This document shows positions 63,584 to 64,000 of a DNA stretch of 64,000 nucleotides, one piece after another; position 1 is the stretch's first letter; every line of letters begins with the position of its first letter. The position numbers and the translations under genes were made by a program. The notes beneath the pieces are model-generated. The model was not told the origin of the DNA, did not search any database, and saw only the letters and a program-made list of their open reading frames with translations. The stretch is taken from positions 1-64,000 of the forward strand of contig NZ_BBJN01000011.1 in NCBI RefSeq assembly GCF_000739555.1, read 5' to 3'. The DNA comes from Halolamina rubra. GTDB lineage: Archaea > Halobacteriota > Halobacteria > Halobacteriales > Haloferacaceae.

Positions 63584-64000
63584 GAGCGAAGCCGCTCGAT
63601 GCGCTCCTCCATCGGCGGGTGCGTCGAGACGATCTTCTGGAGGAACCCGGTGTCGGGGCTGGAGATACAGAGCGCGCTCACCTGCTGGTCGACGCCCGAC
63701 TCCTGGCGGCGGTCACGCCGGCCGCGCCCGGCCGACTGCGAGGCGCCGGCGGCGCGCTGGTTGCCCTGGCTGATCTTCTCCAGCGCGCGGGCGAGGGGGT
63801 CGCCCGAGCCGATGGCCCGCTTCGCGTCGGCGTCGGCGACGTACTCGCGGTACCGCGAGATCGCGAGCACGAAGATCATCACGAAGAACTGGACGACGTT
63901 GCCGACGACGATCGCGAGGAAGAAGTCCGCGATGTCGTTGTCGCCGGTGAGCAGCACCGCGAACTGCGCCACGATCCCGACGATCGAGGCGATCCCCTGG
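63580..64000 (-). CDS. htpX: M48 family metalloprotease (HtpX-like), C-terminal part
   Basis: The gene continues past the window, so the N-terminal and HExxH parts are not seen. Visible are a membrane segment (IADFFLAIVVGNVVQFFVMIFVLAISRYREYVADADAKRAIG), where SRYREYVADA provides the third zinc ligand Glu as in HtpX, and the C-terminal STHPPMEERIERLRS. HtpX removes misfolded membrane proteins. It is followed by the small membrane gene with a 4-bp overlap. Confidence 0.88.
   Translation of the reverse strand, partial: QGIASIVGIVAQFAVLLTGDNDIADFFLAIVVGNVVQFFVMIFVLAISRYREYVADADAKRAIGSGDPLARALEKISQGNQRAAGASQSAGRGRRDRRQESGVDQQVSALCISSPDTGFLQKIVSTHPPMEERIERLRS

Overview
The window is a gene-dense, GC-rich stretch of a haloarchaeal chromosome (class Halobacteria). 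Evidence: archaeal-type information genes (aIF2 gamma, Rpo7, Spt4, S24e, S19e, S28e, L7Ae, L24e, Kae1-Bud32, TmcA), strongly acidic proteins, lineage-typical fusions (PitA, FixC-FixX, wHTH-GNAT), a trpDFEG operon, and TATA boxes about 27 bp upstream of many start codons, which indicates leaderless transcripts. The genus cannot be fixed from sequence alone.

Layout. 1-4873: translation/transcription operon aIF2 gamma (cut by the window edge), PIN protein, rpo7, spt4, dephospho-CoA kinase, rps24e, kae1-bud32. 4915-11591: small conserved genes (DUF5808-like, RdgB, GNAT, PIN-like protein with a 32-residue overlapping ORF, YdjM, cupin, PAP2-like, tRNA-Thr, DUF7114, DUF3105) and nadE. 11764-14214: tRNA-Gly, then an island of visibly lower GC with a frameshifted TnpB and about 1 kb of non-coding DNA holding five copies of an AACCGATTATGAA-type motif in strictly alternating orientation. 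14215-25774: DsrE, acyltransferase, pitA with divergent padR, ZIP transporter, membrane protease, lysS-pyrH, moaE, DUF7123, second membrane protease. 25803-31027: thiL, flippase-like protein, rps19e, PDCD5, PP-loop ATPase, hisS. 31039-34985: trpDFEG on the minus strand with trpE frameshifted. 35159-37650: tRNA-Val with a duplicated 3' end, then APC permease and UspA. 37765-45519: dppABCDF peptide ABC transporter (dppC frameshifted) and a split MetE pair. 45595-47997: sodium:solute symporter with a tiny accessory subunit. 48361-49795: L7Ae-S28e-L24e-Ndk operon with a structured leader. 50001-54191: tmcA and small proteins. 54195-59089: etfB-etfA-fixCX electron-transfer operon plus a ferredoxin. 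59183-64000: DUF456 protein, amidase, metG and the end of an HtpX-like protease.

Together these are mainly housekeeping functions: translation, tRNA modification and charging, cofactor synthesis (NAD, thiamine, molybdopterin, haem), tryptophan and methionine synthesis, peptide uptake and flavin-based electron transfer. The least ordinary features are the alternating-motif region beside TnpB, the tRNA-Val 3' duplication, an operator-like inverted repeat around the TATA box of the etf operon, the triple-repeat N-terminus of EtfA, the structured leader of rpl7ae, and three single-base frameshifts of the same sign (tnpB, trpE, dppC), which are either real lesions or sequencing errors.
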